This document shows positions 10,505 through 21,832 of a stretch of DNA of 64,000 nucleotides, piece by piece (the stretch's first letter is position 1; each line of letters opens with the position of its first letter). The notes below the pieces were generated by a model. That model saw only the letters and a list, made by a program, of their open reading frames with translations. It was not told the origin of the DNA and did no database searches. This DNA comes from Dastarcus helophoroides (Eukaryota; Arthropoda; Insecta; Coleoptera; Bothrideridae): NCBI GenBank assembly GCA_028583605.1, contig CM053337.1:27080162-27144161 (forward strand), read 5' to 3'. Both the position numbers and the translations under genes were made by a program.

Positions 10505-13060
10505 AGTTTTCAATCATTATTTTTATTTTCTGCATTAAAGAAATATAAAATTTGAAAGAGCCAGCATTTAAGGAAAGGTAAAATGTAAGCAAATAAAGGA
10601 AAGTCGAAAAATGTTAAAATTTCGGAAAATATCGAAATTATTGCAAATTTCCAAAAAAAAGTTTGTATTTGCAAAAAAAGTTCGAAATTAAAGATGGCAA
10701 TATTTTTAAAGAGTCGACATTTAAAATATCGGCAATTTGGAAAAATTGCCAAAATTTTCGAAAGAATTGGAACTTTTTAAAAAGTTGGATACTTTAAAGA
10801 GTGATATAAAATTTCAAAAATATAGATAGGCAAAATTTTGATAAAATCTAAATAATAATAAAATTAGAATTTAGAAATTTTGGGCAGGGAAAATTTTGAA
10901 AAAATGGTCAACATATTTTTAAAAAGTTGAAACTTTTAAAAGGTCAACATTTTAAAAAAAATCGAGAATTTGAAAGTGCCTGGCGAAATTTTTTAAAAAA
11001 TTAGAAAAGTTTTTGAAATGTGGAAATTTCAATAAGGATTCTAAAATTTCAAAAATATGTATGGCGAAAATTTTAAAATCTAGCCAAAAGTCAAAATAAT
11101 GAAAAGTTAAAATTTTGAAAAAACAAAAAATAACCAAAAAAAAATTGAAAACTAGTCGAAAATAATCAAAAATTTCAAAAAAGTCGACATTTAAATAAAT
11201 TAAGGAATTTTCAAAAAAGGCATAAATTTTGGGTATTGTCAAAATCAAAAAACAAATCGGATATTTGCAAAATGAGCCAAAATGTTGAAAATGGTTGACA
11301 TTTAAAGAAAATCCTAATTTTGAAGGATATGGCTTATAGGTTTTGATTTTTTTAAAATAGTCAACATTTTCAAAAAAGTTTAATTTCATAGGAAGTCAAA
11401 ATTTTGAAAAAAAGTAAAATTTTGAAAAAATTCGATATTTAAAAAACTCAAAATCTGGAGCAAATTTTGAAAAATAAAACCTAGGTATTTTCAAAGAATG
11501 GAACAAACTTCGAAATTTTCAAAAGTGTTCGCAAGTCATAACTTTAAAACAGGTCGAAATTTTCAATGAAAGATAAAATTTTGAAAGAATGCAAAATTTT
11601 GAGATATGTCAAGTCTAAAAACAATTTTAAATTTCGACAAAAAAGTTTATTTTAAAATAGAATTAAAATTTTGAAAGAATCTAACCTTTAAAAAAGAGTT
11701 TGAGTTCTTAAAAAAGACCGAAAATTTGAACTGAAAATTGTCAAAAAGATTTGAAAAAATCAACATTTTTAGAATGGCAAATTTGGAATTTTGATAAAAA
11801 TATGGAGAATTTGAAATCGAGTAGAAATTTTCAAAAATTTTGAAAATTCGAAAATAGTCGAAAAATAGTCAAAATTTGCAAAAAAGTCGACATTTAAACA
11901 AATGTCGATATTTAGGAAAATTAGAGAAATTTTTCAAAAAGGCCTACATTTTGAGCAATGTCAAAATTTAAAGAAAATGAATGTTGGCAAAATAAGCCGA
12001 AATTTTTAAAAATGGTTAATATTTTTAAAAAATCGTTATTTTAAGGCTTATAAGTTATGACTTTTTTAGAAAAAGAAGTTTAAATTTTGTAAGAATTTGA
12101 AATTTTGAAAAAAGGTAAATTTTGAAAAAAATCCGACATTTCAAGAATCTTAAAATCCTGTACAAACGTAGGAAATTTTCAAAAGTGGAAATTTTCAAAA
12201 GTGTCTGCAGGTCATAACTTTCAAAAAGGTCAAAATTTTCAATAAAAGTCAATTTTGGAAGAAGGCGAAATTTTGAGATGTCAAAAGTCTTAAGACAATT
12301 TTGAATTTCAACAAAAAAAAGTTTATTTTAAAATAAAATTGAAATTTTAAAAGAATCCAACGTTTTAAAAAGGGTTTCAAGTGTTAAAAAATGCCGAAAA
12401 CTTGAAAAAGAAAATGTAATGGTCAAATTTTTAGAAAATCCCGAAGCTTTTAAAAAGTTTAAATTTTGATGAAAATCAAAAACTATCAGAAAAGTTGAAA
12501 ATTCAGGAACAAGAAATTTCAAGGTTAAAATTTGAATAAATAAAACAGATTTTTTTTTGGTGGAACGAATTGGTCCTTGGTTATCTTCAAAAATTGAAAT
12601 AAAAATCTTGTCCCCAAAAAAGATTAAAAAACACAACAAAAGTTGCTCTAACGCTTTTCGTTAGCCAAGATAAAATTTGTATTTCAATTTTTAAAACCGA
12701 TTTTTTTAGAAATAATTCCTAGTAAAAACGAAATTTTGAAAAAAAAATTTCGACAATCACATTTTCAAAAAAATCGGATGAAGTTGAAATTTTTAAGAAA
12801 ATCAAAATTTTCAAAAAGTTAAAAAAATATCTCCATTTTCAGAAAAGTGGAAATTTTCAAAATAAAGTCAAAACTTTAAAAGAAGCCGAAATTTTGAAAA
12901 GAATCCAACTTTTTGAAAATAGTTTAAATTTTTTAAAAATACGAAAATTCGAAAAAAAATCGAAATATTCAAAATCAAATTTTTAGAAAATCTTGAAACT
13001 TTTAAAAAGTGTAAATTTTGAAGAACATGAAAATTTCAATTCTTTTGAAATTCTTTTAAA
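10505..13060 (+). repeat. Degenerate A-rich array
   Basis: About 2.5 kb of GAAAATTTTGAAAAAA-type units on the plus strand, with GTC or GTCG interspersed every 15-25 bases. It contains inverted-repeat element copy a at 12560-12692. Open frames such as those on the minus strand at 10510-10752 and 10952-11389 are composition artefacts (Phe, Leu and Ile runs). Confidence 0.65.
12560..12692. repeat. Inverted-repeat element, copy a (internally deleted)
   Basis: Starts GTGGAACGAATTGGTCCTTG, continues through the shared CACAACAAAAGTTGCTC block and ends TTTGTATTTCAATTTTT, which is the inverted copy of the internal start. The middle, including the paired CTGAAGA...GAAAC cores, is largely lost. Same family as copies b-g. 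Confidence 0.7.
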
Positions 13061-14120
13061 TTAGTGCAACTTTCTGACTTTCATAAAGTTTGGCATTTTT
13101 ATAAAATTTAGCCTGACTTGATTAAAAACTTTTATTGCAACTTTTTTGAAAAACCAGATGTTTGTTCAAAATTTTATTTTTTTATGAAAATTTCAACATT
13201 TTTCAAAATTCAATCTGTTTTTAGAGTTCCTCAAAATTTTAAGTTCGTTTTCAATATATTGACATTTTAAAATATTGTGACACTTAAAATTCATTTATTT
13301 TTTAAAATTCCAAAATTTTGTATTAAACCAAATTTTATTTTTATAAATTTTAGTTTTTTTCAAAATTTTAAGTTTTTCTGCAAATTCTGAAATTAGTTTA
13401 AATTTTGTCTAATATTCGAACATTTTTGTAAATATTTGAAATTAAAGTGGAAATTTTTAAAATTTTGAGTTTAACTTTTAAATTTTGAAGTTTTTCTCCA
13501 ACGTAGGGCTGTAATCTCGAAATGTCTACTTTTCTTGAAAATTTTAATCTTCAAACGTAATTTTCGATTCAAAAAACGTAGATTTAAATCAAAATTTGAA
13601 GGAAAAAAATAAATAAAAAAACTATAGGCTTAAATTCGGAAAAAAATAATTGTCATTTCATAACAAGTAATTACATAAATAAATTGGGCCTAAAAAGGCC
13701 ATCAATTTAAAAAACAAAATCTTTTACAAACTTGGGACTTAAAGACGAATTTTCAAGTTTTTGCTCCAAATTTTGACTTTTATCTTGAAATATCAACCTT
13801 TTTGTCGAAATTTTAAGATTAAAATCAAAACTTCAACTTTAATTTCGACATTGATGTAGAAGTTTCGAGAAAAAAGTCGAAATTTTGGAAACTGAAATAC
13901 TGGCAACTGTCAATATTCATAGAATATATATATTCATAGAATAATAAGTTAGGCATAGCCTAACCTCATTTACGTGTTTACATATAGTCAGCATTTTGAC
14001 TTTAATCTCGAAATTTCTAGAAAAAAGTCGAAATTTGGAAAAGGCAGAATTTCGAAAAAAGGTCGAATTTTCGAGAAAAAAGTCGAACTTTCAAGATTAG
14101 AGTCGAAATTTTAAGTGTAA
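13061..14120 (-). repeat. Degenerate array, orientation flipped to T-rich then mixed
   Basis: At about 13060-13080 the plus strand changes from A-rich units to T-rich ones such as TTTTCAAAATTTTAAG. From about 13980 it returns to the GTCGAAATTTT orientation. The change point carries no recognised insertion. Confidence 0.5.
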
Positions 14121-15480
14121 TCTCGAGTTCCAAAAAAAAAATAATTTTTAATTACTGTCCTTTCTACAACTTTCTAATTTTAACCTTTTAAACTCACAAT
14201 TAAATATTTAAAAAACATCTGAAAAACATCGATGTATCGTTGCCGAATACCGATGTTTGAGGCATCGAAGTTTCATTGAAAAAAATATCGATGTTCAAAT
14301 ATCGATGTTTTTTTGAGCGGTGTTGCTTTCCTAGTTTGAGAAGGCAAGCCGGAGTAAAAAGCAGAGTGCCTGTAGGGTCTTTAAGTGTAACAAAATCGAA
14401 TTTTTTAAAGAAGTCAGAATTTTTAAAAAGATGATCCAAGAATCCGATAAATTCTTTCACGCAGACGAAGACTCGGGTGTCAGCTAGTAAAAACAAAAGT
14501 TTCCAAACGTTTAAAAAAATCGATGTGATCCTAAAGGATCAAATATAATAATAATAATAAAAATTAAAAAATGTTCTTCAATGTTCCAATCTAAGCATGA
14601 GTTTAAAAATAAAATAAAAACAAAAAATTGAAGGTTTACAAAGCAGGGTGAATTACAGAAAGAAATCAAAATTTCAAATGAAAAAATCCAAAATTTCTTA
14701 ATTAGAGTGGTCAAGATTTGGGGATAAAAAGTTGCAAATTTCAACTCAGAATTCCCAGATAAATTTCAAATTGTCTGAAAAAAGGAAGATGTTAAAATTC
14801 ACGAAATTTCGAATTACCTCTTAAAAGTTCAAGTTTAATTGTGAGGTTAACTATAATATTCGACTTCTTTTCATATTTTTATTTTTTATCTTGAAATTCT
14901 TTAAAAGAATATTATTTAAAAAATATAAATGTATAGAAGGTTGCAGCCATTTTATGGAAAAGGGGAAAAATTACAAGCTTAGACTTAGAATTTCAAAAGA
15001 TCATAATTTCAAAAAGGAAATCTTGACTTTTATCTACTAAGGACAAAAGTCGAAGATAAATCTTCCCAAAATTTTGATCCTTTAAACTCGCTTGATGGCA
15101 TTCTTTAGACAACTTTCTATCTAGAGTCTTCAAAAATTTTTAGAAAAAGGCGGTTAAACTCGAAATTTTGAAAACAGTTTTTTTTAAGTTTAGTTTCTCC
15201 TTAATTAGAAATTCTCAAAATTGCCAACTATTGTTATTCCTTTTTTACCTAAAATTTTAACTTCACATTGAAAATATTTAATTAATATTGAGTTATAAAA
15301 TAAAATAGAAGATTTCACATTCCGCGCTGGTTTTTTTTTATAAATATGAAGTTATTTCTTAAAATGTTCTATATTAATTTGAAATTTTCTAATTTTTCTA
15401 AAAAATTTGAGGTTTCGAACAAAAGATTCAAGATTAAAAATGGAATTTGGCCTAAACATTTTTTATTATTATTAAATGCG
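14121..15480. other. AT-rich stretch without genes
   Basis: A mixture of array-like sequence and short unique DNA. Near 14219-14312 the words ATCGATGT and CATCGA recur several times within 95 bases, including around GATGTTTGAGGCATCGAAG, a small local repeat. Nothing coding is recognisable. Confidence 0.3.
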
Positions 15481-15747
15481 AGTGGGAACTACACCATACG
15501 GCCTCTCTAGCACCCAACCGTTCTCCTCCTTCTGTTTTGCCAATCGTCGTCTCTCATACACTTGGCCTGCATTGCTAGAGCCACTCCTTCGTTTCATGTG
15601 AGTTTCGGTCATCCTCTTTTTTTTTTCGTGTATGGGGTCTGGATTCTGGATTCCGGATTCGTTGTGGGTTGCCTAAAAATTTAGGCCAGCACTTAGGCCA
15701 CCCTTTCCGGGCCCATTGTGCGATCCCCGTGATTGAGGTGTCCTTGG

Positions 15748-16586
15748 TCATTCATTCAGCCACCTAACCTTGTTGAGAAACTGAAGAACGTCCCTTGGAT
15801 GCGCCTCTCTCAAACTGGCCACACTAGGCCAGAAGTCCCCCAGCCTGGATCCTCTGATTGATGCTAGTGCCGGGCAGTGACACATCACGTGCTCGACACT
15901 CTCATCTTCTTCTAAACACCCTCTGCAGCTCGGGTCGTTTATGATTCCCATTCTGTGGAGGTGTTTGTTTAATCGACAGTGACCTGTCCATATCCCTACA
16001 AGTTTTCTGAGATTATTCCTTGACAGTTGTAGGCATAGTTCTGCCCTTTCCCTGCACGGCATTCTAATGAATGCGTGAGTTTGTCGGCATGTTGTTATTG
16101 ATGCCCATAAGGCTTTGTGTTTACGATAAGTTTCTTCGTTAAGTAGGGATCTTACGGTTGATCTTGCCAGGGGAAGGGTTGGTTCTGGTCCAACGAATTG
16201 TCCCTCCGAACCCTTCCTCGCCAGTTTGTCAGCGCGTTCATTTCCCTCTTCCCCAGAATGTCCTTTGATCCATATTAGATCAATTGCATTCTCTTGTGAT
16301 AGACGTTCTAGAGCTAGGTGGCAATTCCATACCAGCACTGAGTTTGTTTTCACATTCCTCAGGGCCTTAAGGGCTGCCTGGCTGTCCGTTTTATTTGGAT
16401 ATATTTTCCTGTAATGTTCAGTTGCGTCATTTGTTCGGCGCTATATAAAATTCCCAACATCTCCGCTTGAAAGATTGTTGAGTATTTATCTAGCTTAATA
16501 CTTACACTTAGGTTCAGGTCTTCCGAGAAGATTCCTGTTCCAGTGCCCGTGTATGGGGTTTCTAATGAAATATTTTTGACGGCCAC
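15748..16586 (-). pseudogene. Non-LTR retrotransposon RNase H and C-terminal zinc-knuckle region
   Basis: Minus-strand reading begins with TGIFSEDLNLSVSIKLDKYS and IFQAEMLGIL (catalytic Glu), shifts frame near 16395 and continues NKTDSQAALKAL (catalytic Asp), then IDLIWIKGHSGEEGNERADKLARKG (split here: HSGEEGNERADKLA holds the last Asp). A cysteine/histidine tail CRGCLEEDESVEHVMCHCPA follows. This order is that of the 3' half of an R1/I/Jockey-group LINE ORF2. The RT and endonuclease domains of this copy are missing. The 606-nt distal frame is uninterrupted, so decay is moderate. At about 16586 it abuts a different LINE remnant. Confidence 0.85.
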
Positions 16587-16589
16587 CGT

Positions 16590-17053
16590 TCATCTGGCAT
16601 TCTTCTTAAATGTCCATACCAATTTAACCTCCTTCCTTCTATTGTATCCAAAATATTCACTGATGTAACCCCCATTTCTTATCCTTTCTGTTTTTGTCAC
16701 ACCACAGCTGCGTCTCCAATAGTCCATCTCCATAGCCTTTAACTTTCCTCCATTCTTCTTTCTTATTTCCCAGACCTCTGATATAGTGCAATACTTTCGA
16801 CTATCGTTTTGTAAATTCTTCTTTTCACATTTTTTGTTATATCTTTATTCCATATGATTGAATGTAACTGTCTCATTGAAACTCTATCTTTCGCTATTCT
16901 CTGCCTAATTTCCTCCCCACTTTCTTCTTTACTAGAAATATTTGTTCCTAGATATTTGTATGTTGTACAGCACTTTACTATACTTTCGTCATCCATTTTT
17001 AAATATTTTCCTCTTCCTCCGACAACCATATACTCGGTTTTATCATAGAACAA
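16590..17053 (-). pseudogene. Non-LTR retrotransposon RT C-terminal region
   Basis: Minus-strand reading FYDKTEYMVVGGRGKYLKMD, CCTTYKYLGTNISSKEES, MRQLHSIIWNKDITKNVKRR, IYKTIVESIALY, then after a stop RLNWYGHLRRMPDERWP. The KTEYMVVGG...YKYLG block and the WYGHLRRMPDERWP tail are typical of the thumb and C-terminal region of insect endonuclease-reverse transcriptases. The catalytic YADD region is not present. It is truncated at 16590 by, or fused to, the RNase H fragment. Confidence 0.75.
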
Positions 17054-17543
17054 GCCGAAATTCGTACCGCGTCATCATCAATGATTTCTGATGTAACCAA
17101 GGGGTGAGCTTCCTACTGAATTTTATTAAAGTGGAAAGACAAATTGCTTGTATATATGATATAAATGGTAACTTCACCACCGACTTAGATTTATCGCTTA
17201 TATGCAATATTTGACGAAGGAACATTGGGCGAGTCCAGACTGAGAGTCTACATCATTAGTGAATGAAATGGGCCACATCGAGATGGATGGATCTTTAAAA
17301 CGAAATGTGCCGCCTAGTGAATGGTATGACATGTTGCTCTCAAACGCCATCGCGACGTCCTGACCTTCCTGTAATAAGCCGGTTATTTAAATATTACCCA
17401 CAAATTTTAAAATAACACTGACAATTTTCTTGTTTATTAAAACGTATGAAAAATACATCACTGAATATATATTTTAATAAAATAATAAATAAAACAATTA
17501 TTTTTACAATAAATATATACGAAATACAAATAACCGATTTATA
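17054..17543. other. 3' flank of CCDC61; no gene recognised
   Basis: AT-rich sequence downstream of the minus-strand CCDC61 stop codon. It contains the likely poly(A) signal. Open frames near 17043-17225 and 17446-17649 show no domain. Confidence 0.4.
17433..17438 (-). terminator. Candidate poly(A) signal of CCDC61
   Basis: AATAAA on the minus strand, about 105 bases after the CCDC61 stop, at a reasonable distance for a short 3' UTR. It is the first perfect hexamer downstream. AT-rich sequence makes chance hits likely. Confidence 0.4.
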
Positions 17544-20500
17544 TCACTTCAAGTTCATCTTGAGTAGCTTTTGCAGCGATTCTATCTTATCCTCCAACCG
17601 TTTAAAGTCCATCTCGCTCTTTTTATATTTGGCCTGTATGCACTTCTGACTACACTTGGAACTGCACTTGGACACCGAGCTACTTCTAGAATGGTTGCCA
17701 GGGCTCGCTTCCCGACTTCTAGGAGACGGGGTGTTCAGCGCCGCCATAGGTTGCTCTCTGGCGCACTTTATACTGTTGGAGGAGCTGCTTCTACTCCGAA
17801 CTTTATGCTGAAGCTTCTGGTCTATTCTGGAGTACCTTAAAACGAAATTGCAGACTATTACTGAAAATTTAGCCGTCGGTTGGCTAACCTGACGCAGTGT
17901 GTTGGGGAATGCCAAGGTTCGGTTTTTTTCGGAGTCTGGGGGGTTCTCAGAAACTCTACTCTGTCATCGGTGTGTTTCGGCATGTTCAAAACGGGAGATC
18001 TCGCTCTGCGGAAGACCGTATTCAGGCTGCTTTCTGATCTTTTCCTTTGAGCTCCTTTCACGCCGCAGTCACCATGACATGCTCTGAAATATTAAAATTT
18101 ATTTTTGGACTGTTAGTAGCAAAGATAACTTTGTATTTTGTGTAAGCTAACAATATACAGATATATAAGGCTTGACGTACTCAGAAAGAACAAAACAGTT
18201 TTTAACTAAGGATGTTCCCTGTTGCTACTTCAAATGATCTGACTAGTCTCATGTCTTAAAACACTTTTAGGCTCATTTTGTCACAGTCAGGCTGTTCGAC
18301 GTTCGAGCATTGCATTGTGATTTAGGCTTGACTCACACACAAAAAGCAAAAGATTTTTATTTGAAACGTTTTTGATTAAAACTGTTTCCACACTTTCTAC
18401 TTGCATTGAACATTATCCTAATTATTGGTTATGATTTTCTGTTGAAGTCTTTGATTATATATCTGTTTGACGTTATGGTTAAATATCAATTTGGAGCACA
18501 TGGATTAAGCAAAGAATAGACGTGAACATGCCAAAAAATTACAGCCACACCCTAGATGGGAAAACTGTTTGTACCCTTGTTACTGTTATTTGTATTAAAC
18601 TAATCTTTGCTGTTAAAAGATGTATTTCTTCCCAGACTGAGAAATGAAATTAATATCTCATGAAAAAAAATATCGCAATCACAAGATGCAGCGCCTAGAG
18701 ATGCACATGTTTTCCAGAATGTTGGCCGAAGTAATTTGGCAAAATAGTTTATTTTTCAGCTAGTCTGCTTGAGCCGGGACGTCCGGTTTGTAGGCTTTTT
18801 TTACAGTAGTCCCGTATGTGAGGTACATACTAGAGACCTGCACGAGTAAGTAAAAATGTAATCGGATTTTAATCACAGATTACTTTTCCGAAATATGTAA
18901 TCGGGCCATTGGCATTCTTCGCATCGTGGCATCGTATCGAATGTATACTCATTTGTAACCTAGCAGTTTATATTATCGGTTTCGTATTGCATGTTACAAG
19001 TTGACACTTGTCAAAAATTTATACTTTCTATTTTAGATATACGTATTTTTAAAAATTGTATGTGTTCGTTAGCAGCTATTTGTATATTTACTAGATAAAA
19101 GTCTAAACTTCGTGAAAAGTCGAAATTTTGGAAAAAAATCAAGTTAAAAAAATAAAACTGAGAACTAATGAAATGTTTGAACAACCCCTTAAAAAGTTCG
19201 ATATTTGTCTAAGGAAAAGACACAGGAATTTGTTCTAAGCATTTTAAAAAAAAGTAAGTCTTTTCGAAAAAATATCAAATCGATTTGAAAGCCAATTTTC
19301 AAAAAATCTAAAAAAAATGAAATTAAAAAAAGGCAAAATTTTCAAGAAATAAGATATTTTAAAAATCAGTTTACATGTTTAAAAATGTCAAAATTTAGAA
19401 CGAATGAAATTTTCGATAAAAATGAATATTTGAAAATAAGACCAATTTTCAGAAAAATTCAAATTTATAAAAGAATTCTAAATTTAAGAGTTAATATTTT
19501 CAATGAAAGTTAACATTTCAAAAAAAATTCAGAAATTTTCAAAAAAGTTTAAATTTTGAAAAGGACGAAAATTTTAAAATTGAAAATTTTTAAAATAATC
19601 GAAATTTTGAAAAATGTTAAAATTTTCAAAAAAGTCAAAAAATGTCAAAATTTTAACATTCTTTAAAAAATTCGAGTATTTCAAAAAATGATGAAATTTT
19701 CAACAAAATTCCAAGTTTTTCAAAAAGTTAATATTTGTGAGATAATGTAACATTTTGAAAAGAGTCAAAATTTTAAAAAAGTGTGGAGATTTACAAAATT
19801 TAGAAATTTTTAATCACTTTCTCAAAAAACCTAAATTTTCAAAAGGTACACTTTTCTTTAAGAAAAGACAAAATTATTAGGAAAATCGAACTATTTTTAA
19901 AATCGCAACCTAAAAAAATAAAATTGAAAATTAAAAAAAACAGTCGAAACTTGAAAAAATGTTAATTTCTATTAAATCGAATTTTAAATGAAGTCAAAAT
20001 TATTGAAGTCTGAATATTGAAGAAAAGCCAAAATTATCAGAAAATTAAAAAACATTATCAGAAAAGTTTTAGAACAAATTTAAAGAATTAATACTTGGAA
20101 AAAGTTTTGAATAGTTAAAGTTTTGAAAAAACAGTCAAACATTTTTTAAAATACTCAAAATGATCGAAATTTTTAGGAAGTTAAAACTTTCAAAAAGTCG
20201 CAATTTAGAAAAAATCGACATTTGGAAAAAAATAGAAAAATTCAAAATTTTGCAAAATAATCGAAAATTTCAAAAAAATTGACGTTTAAAAAAAGCGAAA
20301 TTAAAAAATCGAGAATTTGCAAAAAGTTGAAATTTTGAAAAATAATCCAAATTTAAAAAATAGTGGACATTTTGAAGAATCAAAACAAAAAATTTCAAAT
20401 TTAAAAGAATCGAAAATTTAGAAAACTGACGCTGTGAATACAGTTTAGCTTTCAAAAATTCTACATTTTTAAAAAATTAAGAATTTTCAACGGATAAAAA

Positions 20501-21613
20501 TTTAAAAAAAAAACGTGAACATTTTCAAAAAAAGCCAAGGATTTTAAAAAGGCTAAATCTTAGAAAAAAACTGAAAACTTGAAAAATCGAAATTTTCAAA
20601 TCAGAAATTTTTGGTCAAAACGTAAACAAAAATCAAAAATACTTGCTAGAAAAAGGCTTAATTTTATTTGAGGTCGAAATTTTAGAAATAATTTAAATTA
20701 AATTTGGAAGTTCAAAAGAAAAAATATCAAATCCACTAACAACATTTTTCTGAACAATATTTTTTTCTCAAAATTTTGAAATTTTTAGCAACATATCCAG
20801 AAAATAATTGATTATTTGGGTTTAATGTCAATATTTCCAACTTAAAGTAGAAATTTTCAGAACTCTTATATGAATTTACAATTCTTTTTTCGAAATTTGG
20901 ACTGTTTTCTCAAAATCTTAATTTAAAACTTGAAATTCTAGAATACAAAGTCGAAAGAGTAAAAATCAGTTTTATTTAGAAAAAACTAGTCATTGGCGTA
21001 ACTACAGTAGGGCAAGGTAGGGCGCTTGCCTGACTCATTCAGTTAAACGAAAATTTATATTCAACTGAGAAGACTTTCTCTAAAAAATTTCCATTTAATA
21101 AAATTCGCTATTGACATTTTCTCGAAATTTCGACTTATTTCTTAAAATTGGTCTTTTTTCATAAATTTCTTTCGAAATTACAAATTTATTTCTAAAATTC
21201 GAATTCTTTCATCAAAATCCGACTTTAGTCAAAATATTGAATTTTTACCTAAGAATTCATCGTTTTATTTTTCGAAATTCTACCATTTCTCAAAATTCGT
21301 TTTTTTTTCGGAAACTTCGGCTTTTCTTTAAATTTTGACTTGTTTATCAAGATTTACCTTTTTCCTCAAAATTTAATCAATTTTTTGATAAAACATATAT
21401 ATCTGGAAATTTTTAAATTTTTATAATGACTTTTTTAACAAATTTCTTAAAAAGTCAAAAATTCCGAGAACATTTTCTCTGTTTATCAAAATTTCGACGT
21501 TTATGCCAATATTGGACATTTTCTGACTTAGGGTGAGGCAAATCAGGGTGCATGTCTGCCTCTGATTCAAGCGGTTAAGAAAAGATTCTACAAATAAGAT
21601 TTTCCTCATTTTG

Positions 21614-21663
<50 letters not shown>

Positions 21664-21778
21664 CTCCTCTCCCTCTCCCTCTCCCTCTCCCTCTCCCTCT
21701 CCCTCTCCCTCTCCCTCTCCCTCTCCCTCTCCCTCTCCCCCTCCCCTTTCTCTCTCTCTCTTTTTCTCTCTTCCTCTT

Positions 21779-21832
<54 letters not shown>

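Noticed and set aside
10510..12639. Several Phe/Leu/Ile-rich minus-strand open frames of 65-145 codons
   Set aside because: They follow the base composition of the A-rich array; the same type of frame appears in every array of the window and none has a recognisable domain.
14200..14496. 98-codon minus-strand frame
   Set aside because: Contains a local ATCGATGT repeat and has no recognisable domain; judged a chance frame.
17571..18087. Plus-strand frames of 62-89 codons near 17571-18087
   Set aside because: They are antisense to CCDC61 exons 6 and 7.
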